Under the pieces are notes generated by a model that was not told where the DNA came from, did not search any database, and saw only the letters and a list, made by a program, of their open reading frames with translations. Of a stretch of 13,305 nt of DNA, positions 1 through 7,757 are shown one piece after another (the first letter of the stretch is position 1; each line of letters opens with the position of its first letter). This DNA is from Akkermansiaceae bacterium (GTDB lineage Bacteria; Verrucomicrobiota; Verrucomicrobiia; Verrucomicrobiales; Akkermansiaceae): NCBI GenBank assembly GCA_028293225.1, contig JAQGPE010000742.1:1-13305 (forward strand). Direction: 5' to 3'. The translations under genes were made by a program, and so were the position numbers.

Positions 1-2435
1 CACAGCCGCTTCAGATCCCAGCCGTGGGAAATGAAATCGCGGGCCAGCCAATCCAGTAGTTCCGGGTGGCTGGGCAGCGAGCCCTGCAGGCCGAAGTTGT
101 CGGAGGACTCGACGATGCCGGCACCGAAGAAGTTCGCCCAGATGCGATTGACGTAGACCCGGGAGGTCAGCGGGTGGTGCGGATCGGTCAGCCATTTCGC
201 CAAGCCCAGGCGGTCGCGCGGGGCATCCTGCGGGAAGGGCTGGAGGATCTGGCCGAAGGTATTGCGGGTGACCTTGACCTCCTCCGTCCGGGGAGCGTCA
301 AAAGCGCCGCGGGCGAGGATGTAGGAAGGCCGCATTTCCTTCGCCTCCTGCATCACCGGGATTTCCATGACCTCCTGCTCGGCGGCGATGATTTCGGCGC
401 GGGCGGCGCGGAGCTCCTTGGCGAGTTGCCGGGAGGCGGGGTCGATGGTGCCGAGCCAGGTGGTTTTGAGGTCTTCTCTCTGGGCGGGATCATCGAATGC
501 CGCCTGCCAACGGGCGGGATCCTGGAGAGCGGCAATCTCAAGGGGTGAGAGATCACGGTTCCAGATCTTCACGGATTCGATCTCGCCATCGCGGAAGCCG
601 CGGTCGCGGAAGCGCTGGCCGAGGGTCGCGACGCCATCACCGTAGCTGGCCTCGGTGATCGATTTCCAGATCGAGTCGGCGACGACCTCCACGGCGAGAG
701 GGCGGCTATCGAGATAGAGCTTCAGGCCGGATGATTTACTGGAACCGTCGTAGGTCCAGGTGACGCGCGCCCAGTCGTTTTGCGGGATGGCTGCGAGAGA
801 ACGGACGGCAATGGCATTCCCCGGCCAGTCGCGGACGATGCGCGCCTCCAAATGGCCGTCGGCGAGGAGCAGCTCGATGCCGTTGTAGCCGACATCGGTG
901 CCGAAGGAGCGATGGAAGATCACCACCGGTTCCTTCTCGCGGAGGGTGTCACGAAGCTTGAGGTCGAGAGTCCACGGGTCGCTGCGGTCCCCGGTGAGGC
1001 GGCCCGGCAGGCTGACACCGGTGTCGCCGTCGAAATGGACTGCCGCACCTTTCAGTCCGGGGACAAGAGGCAGGCCGTTGCCTTGACCAGGCTCGGCTCC
1101 GGCGGTGTCGGGGATGGCGCGGGCTTTTCCTTCGCCGCTGAAGGAGATCGAAGAGGTGATATCCGTTTGGGGCAGATCGTGTCCGGGGCTCGCGAGCCAC
1201 TGGGAGAAATCCTCACCGGCGGCGCTGCGACGCTCCGCCAGAGCCTTCTCCAAGGCGGCTACTTTCTCCTTCGCCGCAGCGATCTTCTCACGCTGGCCCG
1301 CATCCGGCAGCAGCAGCGAAGGCGCGGGCTGGATGGTCGCGCTGGAGTAGAAGCCGCGCTCGGGGATCGAGTTGAAGAAGGCGCCGAGCGAGTAGTAGTC
1401 CCGCATGGTCACCGGGTCGTACTTGTGGTCGTGGCACTTGGTGCACTCCAACGTCAACGCCAGGAAGACCGAGCCGAAGGTCTGCACACGGTCGCCCATG
1501 TTCGCGACCAGGAACTCCTGCTGCACGGAGCCACCCTCATTGGTTAGGCGATGCAGGCGGTTGAAAGTCGTGGCCAGCTTCTGGTCTTCGGTCGCGCCGG
1601 GCAGGAGGTCGCCGGCGAGTTGCTCGGTCATGAAGCGGTCGATCGGCTCATCGCGATTGAGAGCGCGGATCACCCAGTCGCGCCACGGCCAGAAGGCGGT
1701 CAACTGATCCGACTGGTAGCCGTAGGAGTCGGCGTAGCGCGCGGCATCCAGCCAGGCCACGGCGAAGTGTTCGCCGAAGCTTTTCTGGCCGAGCAGACGC
1801 TCGACGGCGGCTTCTTTCGCCTTCTGGAAATCCGCGGCGGCTGCCTGGGTGAAAGCAGTGACTTCTTCCGTGGAGGGAGGCAGTCCGGTAACGTCGAAGG
1901 TCACGCGGCGCAACCAGCGGATGGGATCGGCGGGCGCGGACGGCGCGAGGTTTTGCGTTTCCAGTTTCTTCAGAATGAAGCGGTCGATTTCTTCGCGCGG
2001 CCAAGTGGCATCTTGCGTTTCCGGCACGGGGACGACATCCGGCAGCGGCTGGAAAGCCCAGTGCGGCTCGTACTTCGCGCCCTGCTCGATCCATTTTTTC
2101 AGGATCTCTTTCTCACCGTCCTCCAGCAGCAGGTGCGACTTCGGCGGCGGCATGATCTGCTCGGGATCCGCGGAGAGGATGCGCCGCCAGGCCACGGAGT
2201 TCGCGAGATCACCCGGGACGATCGCGCTGCCCTTCGACTCCTTGAACGGCGCGTAGGCTCCCTCGGCATTGTCGAGTCGCAGGCCGGCCTCGCGCTTGCC
2301 GCCGTCCGGCCCGTGGCAGGCGAAGCACTTGTCGGAGAGGATCGGCCGAACATCGAAGGCGTATGAGACGGGTGGCTCGCCCGCCTTCAGAAAGGCGGTG
2401 GCGGAGATCGTCAGCAGCAGGGCAACACGGAGCAT
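1..2435 (-). CDS. Exported PSCyt1-DUF1549-LamG-DUF1553 protein (planctomycete-type cytochrome c domain), 3' end missing
   Basis: Reading starts at the ATG at 2435-2433 and stays open to the left edge, giving about 811 codons without the C-terminus. The N-terminus MLRVALLLTISATAFLKAGE looks like a signal peptide. Domains in order: a PSCyt1 cytochrome-like domain with haem motif C37-FA-C40-H41 and a likely distal ligand in IMPPP (M95); DUF1549 at about residues 143-360, including ECTKCHDHKYDP with a second CxxCH at 331-335; a short Lys/Glu/Ala-rich coiled-coil stretch (about 376-410); a LamG/concanavalin-like region (about 460-640); and the start of DUF1553 from about residue 706, with the hallmark strings SRVYVNRIWANFFG and LPSHPELLDWLA. 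Such proteins are typical of Planctomycetes and Verrucomicrobia, are often paired with a DUF1501 gene, and are usually about 1,000 residues. The biochemical role is unproven; envelope redox chemistry linked to polysaccharide or sulfated-glycan use is a common suggestion. The start lacks a well-spaced Shine-Dalgarno (AAGG lies about 15 bases upstream). Confidence 0.93.
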   Translation of the reverse strand, partial: MLRVALLLTISATAFLKAGEPPVSYAFDVRPILSDKCFACHGPDGGKREAGLRLDNAEGAYAPFKESKGSAIVPGDLANSVAWRRILSADPEQIMPPPKSHLLLEDGEKEILKKWIEQGAKYEPHWAFQPLPDVVPVPETQDATWPREEIDRFILKKLETQNLAPSAPADPIRWLRRVTFDVTGLPPSTEEVTAFTQAAAADFQKAKEAAVERLLGQKSFGEHFAVAWLDAARYADSYGYQSDQLTAFWPWRDWVIRALNRDEPIDRFMTEQLAGDLLPGATEDQKLATTFNRLHRLTNEGGSVQQEFLVANMGDRVQTFGSVFLALTLECTKCHDHKYDPVTMRDYYSLGAFFNSIPERGFYSSATIQPAPSLLLPDAGQREKIAAAKEKVAALEKALAERRSAAGEDFSQWLASPGHDLPQTDITSSISFSGEGKARAIPDTAGAEPGQGNGLPLVPGLKGAAVHFDGDTGVSLPGRLTGDRSDPWTLDLKLRDTLREKEPVVIFHRSFGTDVGYNGIELLLADGHLEARIVRDWPGNAIAVRSLAAIPQNDWARVTWTYDGSSKSSGLKLYLDSRPLAVEVVADSIWKSITEASYGDGVATLGQRFRDRGFRDGEIESVKIWNRDLSPLEIAALQDPARWQAAFDDPAQREDLKTTWLGTIDPASRQLAKELRAARAEIIAAEQEVMEIPVMQEAKEMRPSYILARGAFDAPRTEEVKVTRNTFGQILQPFPQDAPRDRLGLAKWLTDPHHPLTSRVYVNRIWANFFGAGIVESSDNFGLQGSLPSHPELLDWLARDFISHGWDLKRL

Positions 2436-2542
2436 CTTCAGTTTCGGTTACCTTGCAGCTGTTGCCGGCTTATCACCTGTTCTCCCGGCGGGTCGCTGAG
2501 AGGCGAAAGAGAAAGCCGGAATAGCATCTCATAAAGCACTGA

Positions 2543-2572
2543 GCTATAGCGTCTTTTACCTATCCGAAGCAA
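2543..2572 (-). promoter_or_regulatory. Possible sigma-70-like promoter for the PSCyt1/DUF1549 gene
   Basis: On the minus strand TTGCTT (2572-2567) is followed after 18 bases by TATAGC (2548-2543), a fair match to -35 and -10 boxes. It lies in the 246-base gap between the SMP-30 gene and the PSCyt1 gene and would give a leader of roughly 100 bases. The same gap has an imperfect stem-loop at 2601-2618 (GTCGC/GCGAC plus two inner pairs) without a T-run, so I do not call it a terminator. Nothing else is recognisable in this gap. The promoter match is weak and could be chance. Confidence 0.25.
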
Positions 2573-2681
2573 GCCTCAACGGTGCGGTTCTCGCTGCCTC
2601 GTCGCATGAAATGGCGACAACCGGCCAAACCGCCCTGATTCATGAGAGGACGATGGCTTTCCGCAGGCTCCCGAGCGGCTT

Positions 2682-3530
2682 TCAGCCCGCAAAGGCGTGC
2701 GCCGGGAGACCGGTGACGCCGAGACCGCGAATCACAAACAGGCGGCCCGCATCGGGCTCGACCAGCGATTTGTGAACACCGGTAGTGACGTAGAGATCGG
2801 CAAGATCCGGACCGCCGAAAGCGCAGGCAGTGGTCTCGACACAGGGCAGATCGATCTTCTGCAACTGCGCACCCGTCGCCGGATCGTAGCAGATCACGCA
2901 GCCGCCGTGACAGAAGGCGACCCAGAGATTTCCCGTCGAGTCGATGGTCATGCCGTCCGGCGACCACTCGTAGTTGGCGGTGGAGACGACCGGCTTCGGA
3001 TCCAGCAGCAGGCCGTCCTCATAGCGGAAGGCGAGCACCTGCCGGGTCGGCGTGTCGATGTAGTAGGCGGTCCCGCCATCGGCGCTCCAGACGATGCCGT
3101 TCGAGTTGGTCACGGGTCCATAGGCCTCGCTGATCGAGAGATCGGCATCGAGGCGATAGAGGCGGGCATTGCCCTCCTTCTTCACCAGGCTGATGGTGCC
3201 GGCGAAGAAGCGGCCGTCGGGCGAGCACTTGCCGTCGTTGAAGCGGTTGTCGGGCTTCTGGTCCGGCTCCGGATCGCCAATTTCGGTGAGCGTACCGTCC
3301 TCATCCAGGAAGAGAAAGCCGGTGTCGCCGGCGATCACGAGTCCGCCTTTTTCACGGGGCACGACGGTGCCGACGCGCTGACCCACCTCGAAGATACGCT
3401 CCTCACCGGTGGCGGGGTTGAAGCGGAGCACGCGGTGCTTCTCGATGTCGACATAGAGGAGTGAGTCGCCCCACCAGAGAGGACCTTCACCCCACTGGGC
3501 GCGATAAGTGCCGACGGTCTCGATGATCAT
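2682..3530 (-). CDS. SMP-30/gluconolactonase/LRE family protein (sugar lactonase)
   Basis: A 282-residue six-bladed beta-propeller of the SMP-30/regucalcin family, which hydrolyses sugar lactones such as gluconolactone with one divalent metal. The metal ligands align by motif: E15 in GEGPLW, N144 in SNGIVWS and D192 in WSPDGMTID. R96 and N98 in RFNDGKCSPDGRFFAGT are at the usual substrate-contact positions. No signal peptide is visible, so it is probably cytoplasmic. The ATG at 3530 starts just before the first conserved strand and gives the family's normal length; longer readings back to 4082 lie antisense to the amidase and have no family similarity. No Shine-Dalgarno is visible. An unusual cluster CHGGCVIC (C207, C211, C214) sits in a late blade. 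It has the same orientation as the downstream PSCyt1 gene but 246 bases separate them, so co-transcription is uncertain. The natural substrate cannot be read from sequence. Confidence 0.92.
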   Translation of the reverse strand: MIIETVGTYRAQWGEGPLWWGDSLLYVDIEKHRVLRFNPATGEERIFEVGQRVGTVVPREKGGLVIAGDTGFLFLDEDGTLTEIGDPEPDQKPDNRFNDGKCSPDGRFFAGTISLVKKEGNARLYRLDADLSISEAYGPVTNSNGIVWSADGGTAYYIDTPTRQVLAFRYEDGLLLDPKPVVSTANYEWSPDGMTIDSTGNLWVAFCHGGCVICYDPATGAQLQKIDLPCVETTACAFGGPDLADLYVTTGVHKSLVEPDAGRLFVIRGLGVTGLPAHAFAG

Positions 3531-3609
3531 GCGGCGCAAGCTAAGCGGGCTGTCCGGGGCGGACAAGGATGAGGATACAAAATGCCACGAAGCCCGCGGA
3601 GGAATCGGT

Positions 3610-3638
3610 TTGTCACTAGGATGCCGATTGATTAAGCA
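3610..3638 (+). promoter_or_regulatory. Possible promoter for the amidase in the divergent gap
   Basis: TTGTCA (3610-3615) matches five of six -35 positions and is followed after 17 bases by TAAGCA (3633-3638), a poor -10; ATTAAG two bases earlier is an alternative. It lies 37 bases before the amidase start, inside the 144-base divergent gap 3531-3674 that must hold promoters for both the amidase and the SMP-30 gene. I found no good counterpart for the minus strand. Confidence 0.2.
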
Positions 3639-3674
3639 AGGAGTCGCCCTCACCGCCGCTGTAACGACGGACCT

Positions 3675-4688
3675 ATGTCTTGCCTGCCTGTCCCCCGCTT
3701 TCTCCGCCTGGCCGTAGTCTCCCTGCTCTGGCTGTGCGGACTGATGATGTCCGCTTCCGCCCAATGGGAAGTGAAGCAGATCGATGGCCGCGACTATGTG
3801 TGTGTCGACGGGCTGAAGAAGTTCTACGGCTTTGACACCCAGAAGCAAACCGGTGGCAACATCGTCTTCGAGAACAAGAAGGTGGAGATGCAGCTCCAGA
3901 CCGGCGGGGTGGACTGCCAGATGAATGGCGTGAAGTTCGTTTTCTCCTACAAGGTCGAGGAGAACGCGGGCAAGGCGTGGATTTCGCGGATCGACCTGGC
4001 CAAGCTGGTCGATCCGGTGCTGCGGCCGAACTACATCGGCAATGCGGGTGATTTCCGCACCGTGGTGCTGGATCCCGGCCACGGCGGCAAGGACCAGGGG
4101 GCTGTGAATGCTTTCAACACGGAGTCGGCCTACAATCTGGACGTGGCCAAGCGCGTGAAGGAGTTACTGACCAAGATGGGCTACAAGGTGCTGATGACCC
4201 GCGAGGACAACACCTACCTGACGCTGCAGGAGCGGGTCGACTTCGCCAACAAGGTGACGGACAACGCGATCTTCATCTCCATCCATCACAATTCCGGTGG
4301 CAGCGAGGCGCGGGGGATCGAGACCTTCACGCTGTCGCCCCTGGGCGTGGCGCACTACGGCCGCGACCTGAAATCGAGCGACTTCCAGGAGAACACCGGC
4401 AACAGTCACGACTCCGCCAATGTCGCTCTGGCCACCGCCGTGCACGGCTCGGTGACGCGCCACCTGGGCAAGAACACCTTTGACCGCGGGATCAAGCGGG
4501 CGCGTTTCAGCGTGCTGACAGGGGTGAGGCTGCCCTCGATCCTGATCGAGTGCGGATTCATGACGCATCCCTATGAGGCGCGCCTGATCGAAAACGACGC
4601 CTATCACAACGCCATTGCGATCGGCATCGCCGAGGCGGTGAACAAGTACCGCAACGCGGTGAGCCAGAAGCCGGCGGACAAGCCCTGA
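3675..4688 (+). CDS. Exported N-acetylmuramoyl-L-alanine amidase (Amidase_3)
   Basis: A 337-residue zinc amidase that cuts the bond between N-acetylmuramic acid and L-alanine in peptidoglycan, acting in the periplasm, probably in wall turnover or daughter-cell separation. Residues 1-30 form a signal peptide ending in SASAQ. Residues about 31-122 form a beta-rich domain (QIDGRDYVCVDGLKKFYGF) that I cannot assign firmly. The Amidase_3 domain follows at about 128-325: DPGHGG with H136, E150 in the conserved metal-binding glutamate position, SIHHN with H204, and the catalytic glutamate E292 in SILIECGF. The segment between HHN and the last strand is shorter than in E. coli AmiC, so the autoinhibitory helix known there may be absent. 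No LysM or SPOR domain is present. It is transcribed towards map, with 57 bases between the stops and no clear terminator between them. The ATG at 3675 is chosen because later ATGs would cut into the signal peptide. E. coli amiA/B/C names are avoided because orthology is unclear. Confidence 0.93.
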   Translation: MSCLPVPRFLRLAVVSLLWLCGLMMSASAQWEVKQIDGRDYVCVDGLKKFYGFDTQKQTGGNIVFENKKVEMQLQTGGVDCQMNGVKFVFSYKVEENAGKAWISRIDLAKLVDPVLRPNYIGNAGDFRTVVLDPGHGGKDQGAVNAFNTESAYNLDVAKRVKELLTKMGYKVLMTREDNTYLTLQERVDFANKVTDNAIFISIHHNSGGSEARGIETFTLSPLGVAHYGRDLKSSDFQENTGNSHDSANVALATAVHGSVTRHLGKNTFDRGIKRARFSVLTGVRLPSILIECGFMTHPYEARLIENDAYHNAIAIGIAEAVNKYRNAVSQKPADKP

Positions 4689-4745
4689 GGGCTGGCGTCT
4701 CTTTCCTGAATCCTGATTTGAGGCAGGTAGCGGAAGCGCTCCTCT

Positions 4746-5540
4746 TTAAAGACCGAGGATCTCCGCCGTCGCTTCACGCGGGCGGGCGGTCAGCAGTTCC
4801 GGCTCGCCATCGGTGATCAGCACCGTGTGCTCGAAGTGCGCGGAAGCCTTTTTGTCCATGGTCACCACGGTCCAGCCGTCGCTGAGGATTTTGATCCCCG
4901 CGACGCCTGCGTTGACCATGGGCTCAATGGCGATGGTCATGCCGGGCTCGAGGGTCGGGCTCTTGCCCTGGGGCCGGTAGTTCGGGACCTGCGGTTCTTC
5001 GTGGAGATCGCGGCCGATGCCGTGGCCGACGAAATCCCGCACCACGCTGAAACCCTGGGATTTCACGTAGTCTTCGATCGCGCCGCACAGCTCGGAAAGG
5101 CGCAGGCCGGCTTTCGCATACTGGAACGACTGGTAGAGGGCTTCCTCGGTGGTCATGAGGAGGCGCTTGGTTTCCGGAGGGACCTCGCCGACCGCGTAGG
5201 TAGCGGCATTATCGCCGATCCAACCGCCCTTGGTCACGGTCACGTCCAGCTTAACGATGTCGCCGTGCTGGATGATCCGCGGGCCGCCGATGCCGTGGAC
5301 CACTTCCTCATTGAGGGAGATGCAGATCTGTCCGGTGAAGCCGCGGTAGCCGATGACCGTGCTCTTACAGTCATGCTTGCGCATGAGCTCGGCGGCCAGG
5401 GTGTCGATCTCCTTGGTGGTCCGGCCGGGGGCTAAAGCCTGGGAAAGTTCGACCAGGACCGCGCTGGCGGCGTGCCCTGCGGCGCGCATCTTGACGATCT
5501 CAACCGGGGTCTTGATCTTGATTCTATGCCGCCTGGCCAT
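4746..5540 (-). CDS. map: Methionine aminopeptidase, type I
   Basis: A 264-residue cytosolic metalloprotease that removes the initiator methionine from new proteins with small second residues. All pita-bread-fold residues are present: substrate-binding H82 in EVVHGIGG, and metal ligands D99 (VKLDVTV), D110 (WIGDNAATY), H173 (VGHGIGRDLHEEP), E206 (IAIEPM) and E237 (AHFEHTV). Length and the lack of a long N-terminal extension fit the bacterial type Ia group. The start ATG lies inside the end of adk, with a 17-base overlap in another frame, so translation is probably coupled; no Shine-Dalgarno precedes it. The N-terminus MARRHRIKIK is basic. It is the last gene of the operon here, whereas in many bacteria map is followed by infA and rpmJ. 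Confidence 0.97.
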   Translation of the reverse strand: MARRHRIKIKTPVEIVKMRAAGHAASAVLVELSQALAPGRTTKEIDTLAAELMRKHDCKSTVIGYRGFTGQICISLNEEVVHGIGGPRIIQHGDIVKLDVTVTKGGWIGDNAATYAVGEVPPETKRLLMTTEEALYQSFQYAKAGLRLSELCGAIEDYVKSQGFSVVRDFVGHGIGRDLHEEPQVPNYRPQGKSPTLEPGMTIAIEPMVNAGVAGIKILSDGWTVVTMDKKASAHFEHTVLITDGEPELLTARPREATAEILGL

Positions 5541-6192
5541 GGGAACTCAGGGTCCGGGCCAAATTCAACAAGCGGGCTGCCACCTGGTCCATGGTGGCTG
5601 TCGCGTCGCAGCGGTGGAGGAGGCCCCGGCCCTCATACACCTCCGCGACCGGCGCGGTGTGGGTGACATATTCAGAAAAGCGGGAGCGGAAATTCACCTC
5701 GGTGTCATCGATGCGCGGAGCAGGAACGCCACCGCACTCGGGACAACGGTCGGCGCCGTTGAGGTCAGCCAGCTGACCGGTCCAGCGGCACTCCGGGCAC
5801 TCCAGGCGGCCGCGGATGCGGCGCAGCAGGTCACGCTCGGGGACTTCCAGCAGGATGGCGGCATCCAGCGCATGGCCGGATTTCTCCAGGGCCTGATCCA
5901 GGAACTCCGCTTGGGCGAGACTGCGTGGAAAACCATCCAAGACCCAGCCCTTCGTCCCGGTTTGGGTTGAAAGCCACTCCGCCATGATCGGACTCATCAG
6001 GGAGTCCGGCAAGTACTCACCGCGGGCGAGAATCGGCTCGGCTTCCTTACCCAAGGCACTGCCAGCCTCAACGGCGGAGCGCAGCAGGGCGCCGGTGCTC
6101 AGATAGGACAGGCCGAGTTCCTCGGCGAGCCGCCGGCCCTGGGTGCCCTTTCCCGAAGCGGGAGGGCCGAGCAACACGAGACGCAGCGACAT
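5524..6192 (-). CDS. adk: Adenylate kinase, zinc-type LID
   Basis: Converts ATP and AMP to two ADP in the cytosol and balances the adenylate pool. Using the ATG at 6192 the protein has 222 residues and begins MSLRLVLLGPPASGKGTQ, matching the family start. Visible elements: Walker A loop GPPASGKGTQ (9-18), LSTGALLR (about 31-38), DGFPR (86-90), and a LID with four cysteines in CPEC (132-135) and CPECGG (150-155), as in structural-zinc adenylate kinases, followed by RIDD. The motif usually written STGDMLR has Ala in place of Asp. A GTG at 6225, five bases beyond secY's stop codon, would add 11 residues (MSHSASSAVPS) with no family counterpart; neither start has a Shine-Dalgarno, so the choice is moderately certain. 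The stop overlaps the start of map by 17 bases. Being between secY and map is the classical position. Confidence 0.95.
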   Translation of the reverse strand: MSLRLVLLGPPASGKGTQGRRLAEELGLSYLSTGALLRSAVEAGSALGKEAEPILARGEYLPDSLMSPIMAEWLSTQTGTKGWVLDGFPRSLAQAEFLDQALEKSGHALDAAILLEVPERDLLRRIRGRLECPECRWTGQLADLNGADRCPECGGVPAPRIDDTEVNFRSRFSEYVTHTAPVAEVYEGRGLLHRCDATATMDQVAARLLNLARTLSSHGQAA

Positions 6193-6229
6193 GGACGGAA
6201 CGGCGGAAGAGGCGGAGTGGGACACGGCG

Positions 6230-7738
6230 TTACTTCGACATCAACCAGTGGGTGACACCGATGACGATGAAGATCCCGATGACTGCCCAGATGTAAATCA
6301 GCGCCGAGCCGGAAGCCGTGTTGCCGGTCTGGGCAAGGCGGTCGTAGCGGCCCTTCAGCTTACCCTTGCGGAGGAAGCCGTCGTAGTGGCGCTGCAGCAG
6401 GTGGGTTTCGACTTGGCGCATCACATCGAGGACGACGCCGACGAGGATCAGCAGGCTGGTGCCGCCGAAGAAGTGCAGGATCGGGGAGTCGGCCGAGAGG
6501 CCAACCACCGCGCCGACCAGGTTTGGCAGCAGGAAGATCAGGGTCAGGAAGATGGCGCCCGCGAAGGTCAGGCGGGTCATGGTGAACTCCAGGAAGTCAG
6601 CGGTGGGCTTGCCCGGGCGGACGCCCGGGATGTAGCCGCCGTTGCGCTTCAAATCTTCCGAGATCTGCGCAGGCTGGAACATCATGGCGACCCAGAAGTA
6701 GGAGAAGAAGAAGATCATGAAGGCGGCGATGGCGTAGTGCCAGCCACCGGAGCCGATATTGACCACCAGCCACTGGGACCAGGCGGCGGTGGGGAACATG
6801 TTCTTCAGGAGCAGGGTCGGCAGGGTCAGGACCGCGCTGGCGAAGATGATCGGCATGACGCCGGCGTAGTTGACCTTCAGAGGAAGGTACTGGGTCTGAC
6901 CGCCGAACTGCTTCCGGCCGACAACGCGCTTCGCATACTGAATGGCGATGCGGCGCTGGGCCTGGGTGATGGCAATGGTGCCGGCGATCACGACCAGCAG
7001 CATCACGATCATGACGAGCATCATGATGGCGCGGAAGGTGTCCGCATTCGGATCCTGGATGAAGAACTGCCAGGTCTTCACCAAGGCTCCCGGGAGGGAG
7101 GCGATGATGTTGACGGTGATGATCACCGAGGTGCCGTTGCCGATGCCGCGTTCGGTCATCTGGTCGGCGATCCACATCAGCAGGAGGGTGCCGGAAACGA
7201 GAGTGATGACCGTGACGGCGGTCCAGATCACGGTAGGTTCCGCCACCAGGCCATGGCCGAGGCGCAGGATCGTTTTATCGATGCCCTGCATGTAGGGCAT
7301 GGTCTCGGGGTGCTTCAACGACTGGGCGATGAAGTAGCCCTGCACGAACGCGATCACGATGGTGATGAAGCGTGTGTACTGGGTGATCTTCTGTCGGCCG
7401 TTGTCCTCGCGGGACAGGCGGGCCAACTTTGGCACCACGGCGGTCAGCAGCTGGATCATGATCGATGCCGAGATGTAGGGCATGATCCCCAGGGCGAAGA
7501 CGCCGGCCTGCTGGAGGGCGCCGCCGGAGAAGATGCCGAGAAGGGCGCCGATGCCACCGCCCGCGGCGGCATCCGCGTTTTTCGCCACGTCCGACATCCA
7601 TGCGTCGATGACCGTGGAGTCGACACCCGGAAGGGTCACGTGAACCCCCAGCCGCACGATCACGATCAGGGCGAGGGTGAAGAGAATCCGATCCCGGAGT
7701 TCCGGGACTTTCCAGGTGTTCCTAAAGGCGGAGATCAT
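6230..7738 (-). CDS. secY: Preprotein translocase subunit SecY
   Basis: Forms the protein-conducting channel of the inner membrane with SecE and SecG and accepts proteins from SecA or the ribosome. With the ATG at 7738 the protein has 502 residues and starts MISAFRNTWKVPELRDRIL, which matches known SecY starts. Recognisable parts: TM1 (about 19-36), the plug/TM2 region GGGIGALLGIFSGGALQQ (60-77), ADQMTERGIGNGTS (191-204), NYAGVMPIIFAS (290-301) in TM7, and the cytosolic loop ISEDLKRNGGYIPGVRPGK (359-377). It is about 60 residues longer than E. coli SecY, largely because an extra hydrophobic helix (about 479-498, ALIYIWAVIGIFIVIGVTHW) follows the usual basic end HLLQRHYDGFLRKGKLKGR. A GTG at 7795 would add 19 residues and has a GAGG eight bases upstream, but it sits inside a hairpin and the extension does not resemble SecY. 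A 101-base gap separates it from rplO, the longest in the operon. Confidence 0.96.
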   Translation of the reverse strand: MISAFRNTWKVPELRDRILFTLALIVIVRLGVHVTLPGVDSTVIDAWMSDVAKNADAAAGGGIGALLGIFSGGALQQAGVFALGIMPYISASIMIQLLTAVVPKLARLSREDNGRQKITQYTRFITIVIAFVQGYFIAQSLKHPETMPYMQGIDKTILRLGHGLVAEPTVIWTAVTVITLVSGTLLLMWIADQMTERGIGNGTSVIITVNIIASLPGALVKTWQFFIQDPNADTFRAIMMLVMIVMLLVVIAGTIAITQAQRRIAIQYAKRVVGRKQFGGQTQYLPLKVNYAGVMPIIFASAVLTLPTLLLKNMFPTAAWSQWLVVNIGSGGWHYAIAAFMIFFFSYFWVAMMFQPAQISEDLKRNGGYIPGVRPGKPTADFLEFTMTRLTFAGAIFLTLIFLLPNLVGAVVGLSADSPILHFFGGTSLLILVGVVLDVMRQVETHLLQRHYDGFLRKGKLKGRYDRLAQTGNTASGSALIYIWAVIGIFIVIGVTHWLMSK

Positions 7739-7757
7739 GGGGAGATGACAGGAGACG

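Noticed and set aside
780..2366. Two long plus-strand open frames (780-1547 and 1551-2366)
   Set aside because: They lie antisense to the PSCyt1/DUF1549 gene, whose domains are clear on the minus strand; the translations have no recognisable domain.
2601..2618. Stem-loop GTCGC/GCGAC in the gap left of the SMP-30 stop
   Set aside because: Short stem with a bulge and no T-run on either strand; not enough to call a terminator for the SMP-30 gene.
2697..3464. 255-codon plus-strand open frame
   Set aside because: Antisense to the SMP-30 gene with no motif; a codon-bias shadow.
3531..4082. N-terminal extension of the SMP-30 protein up to 4082
   Set aside because: The extra ~184 codons run antisense to the amidase and its promoter region, have no family similarity, and the ATG at 3530 gives the normal SMP-30 length.
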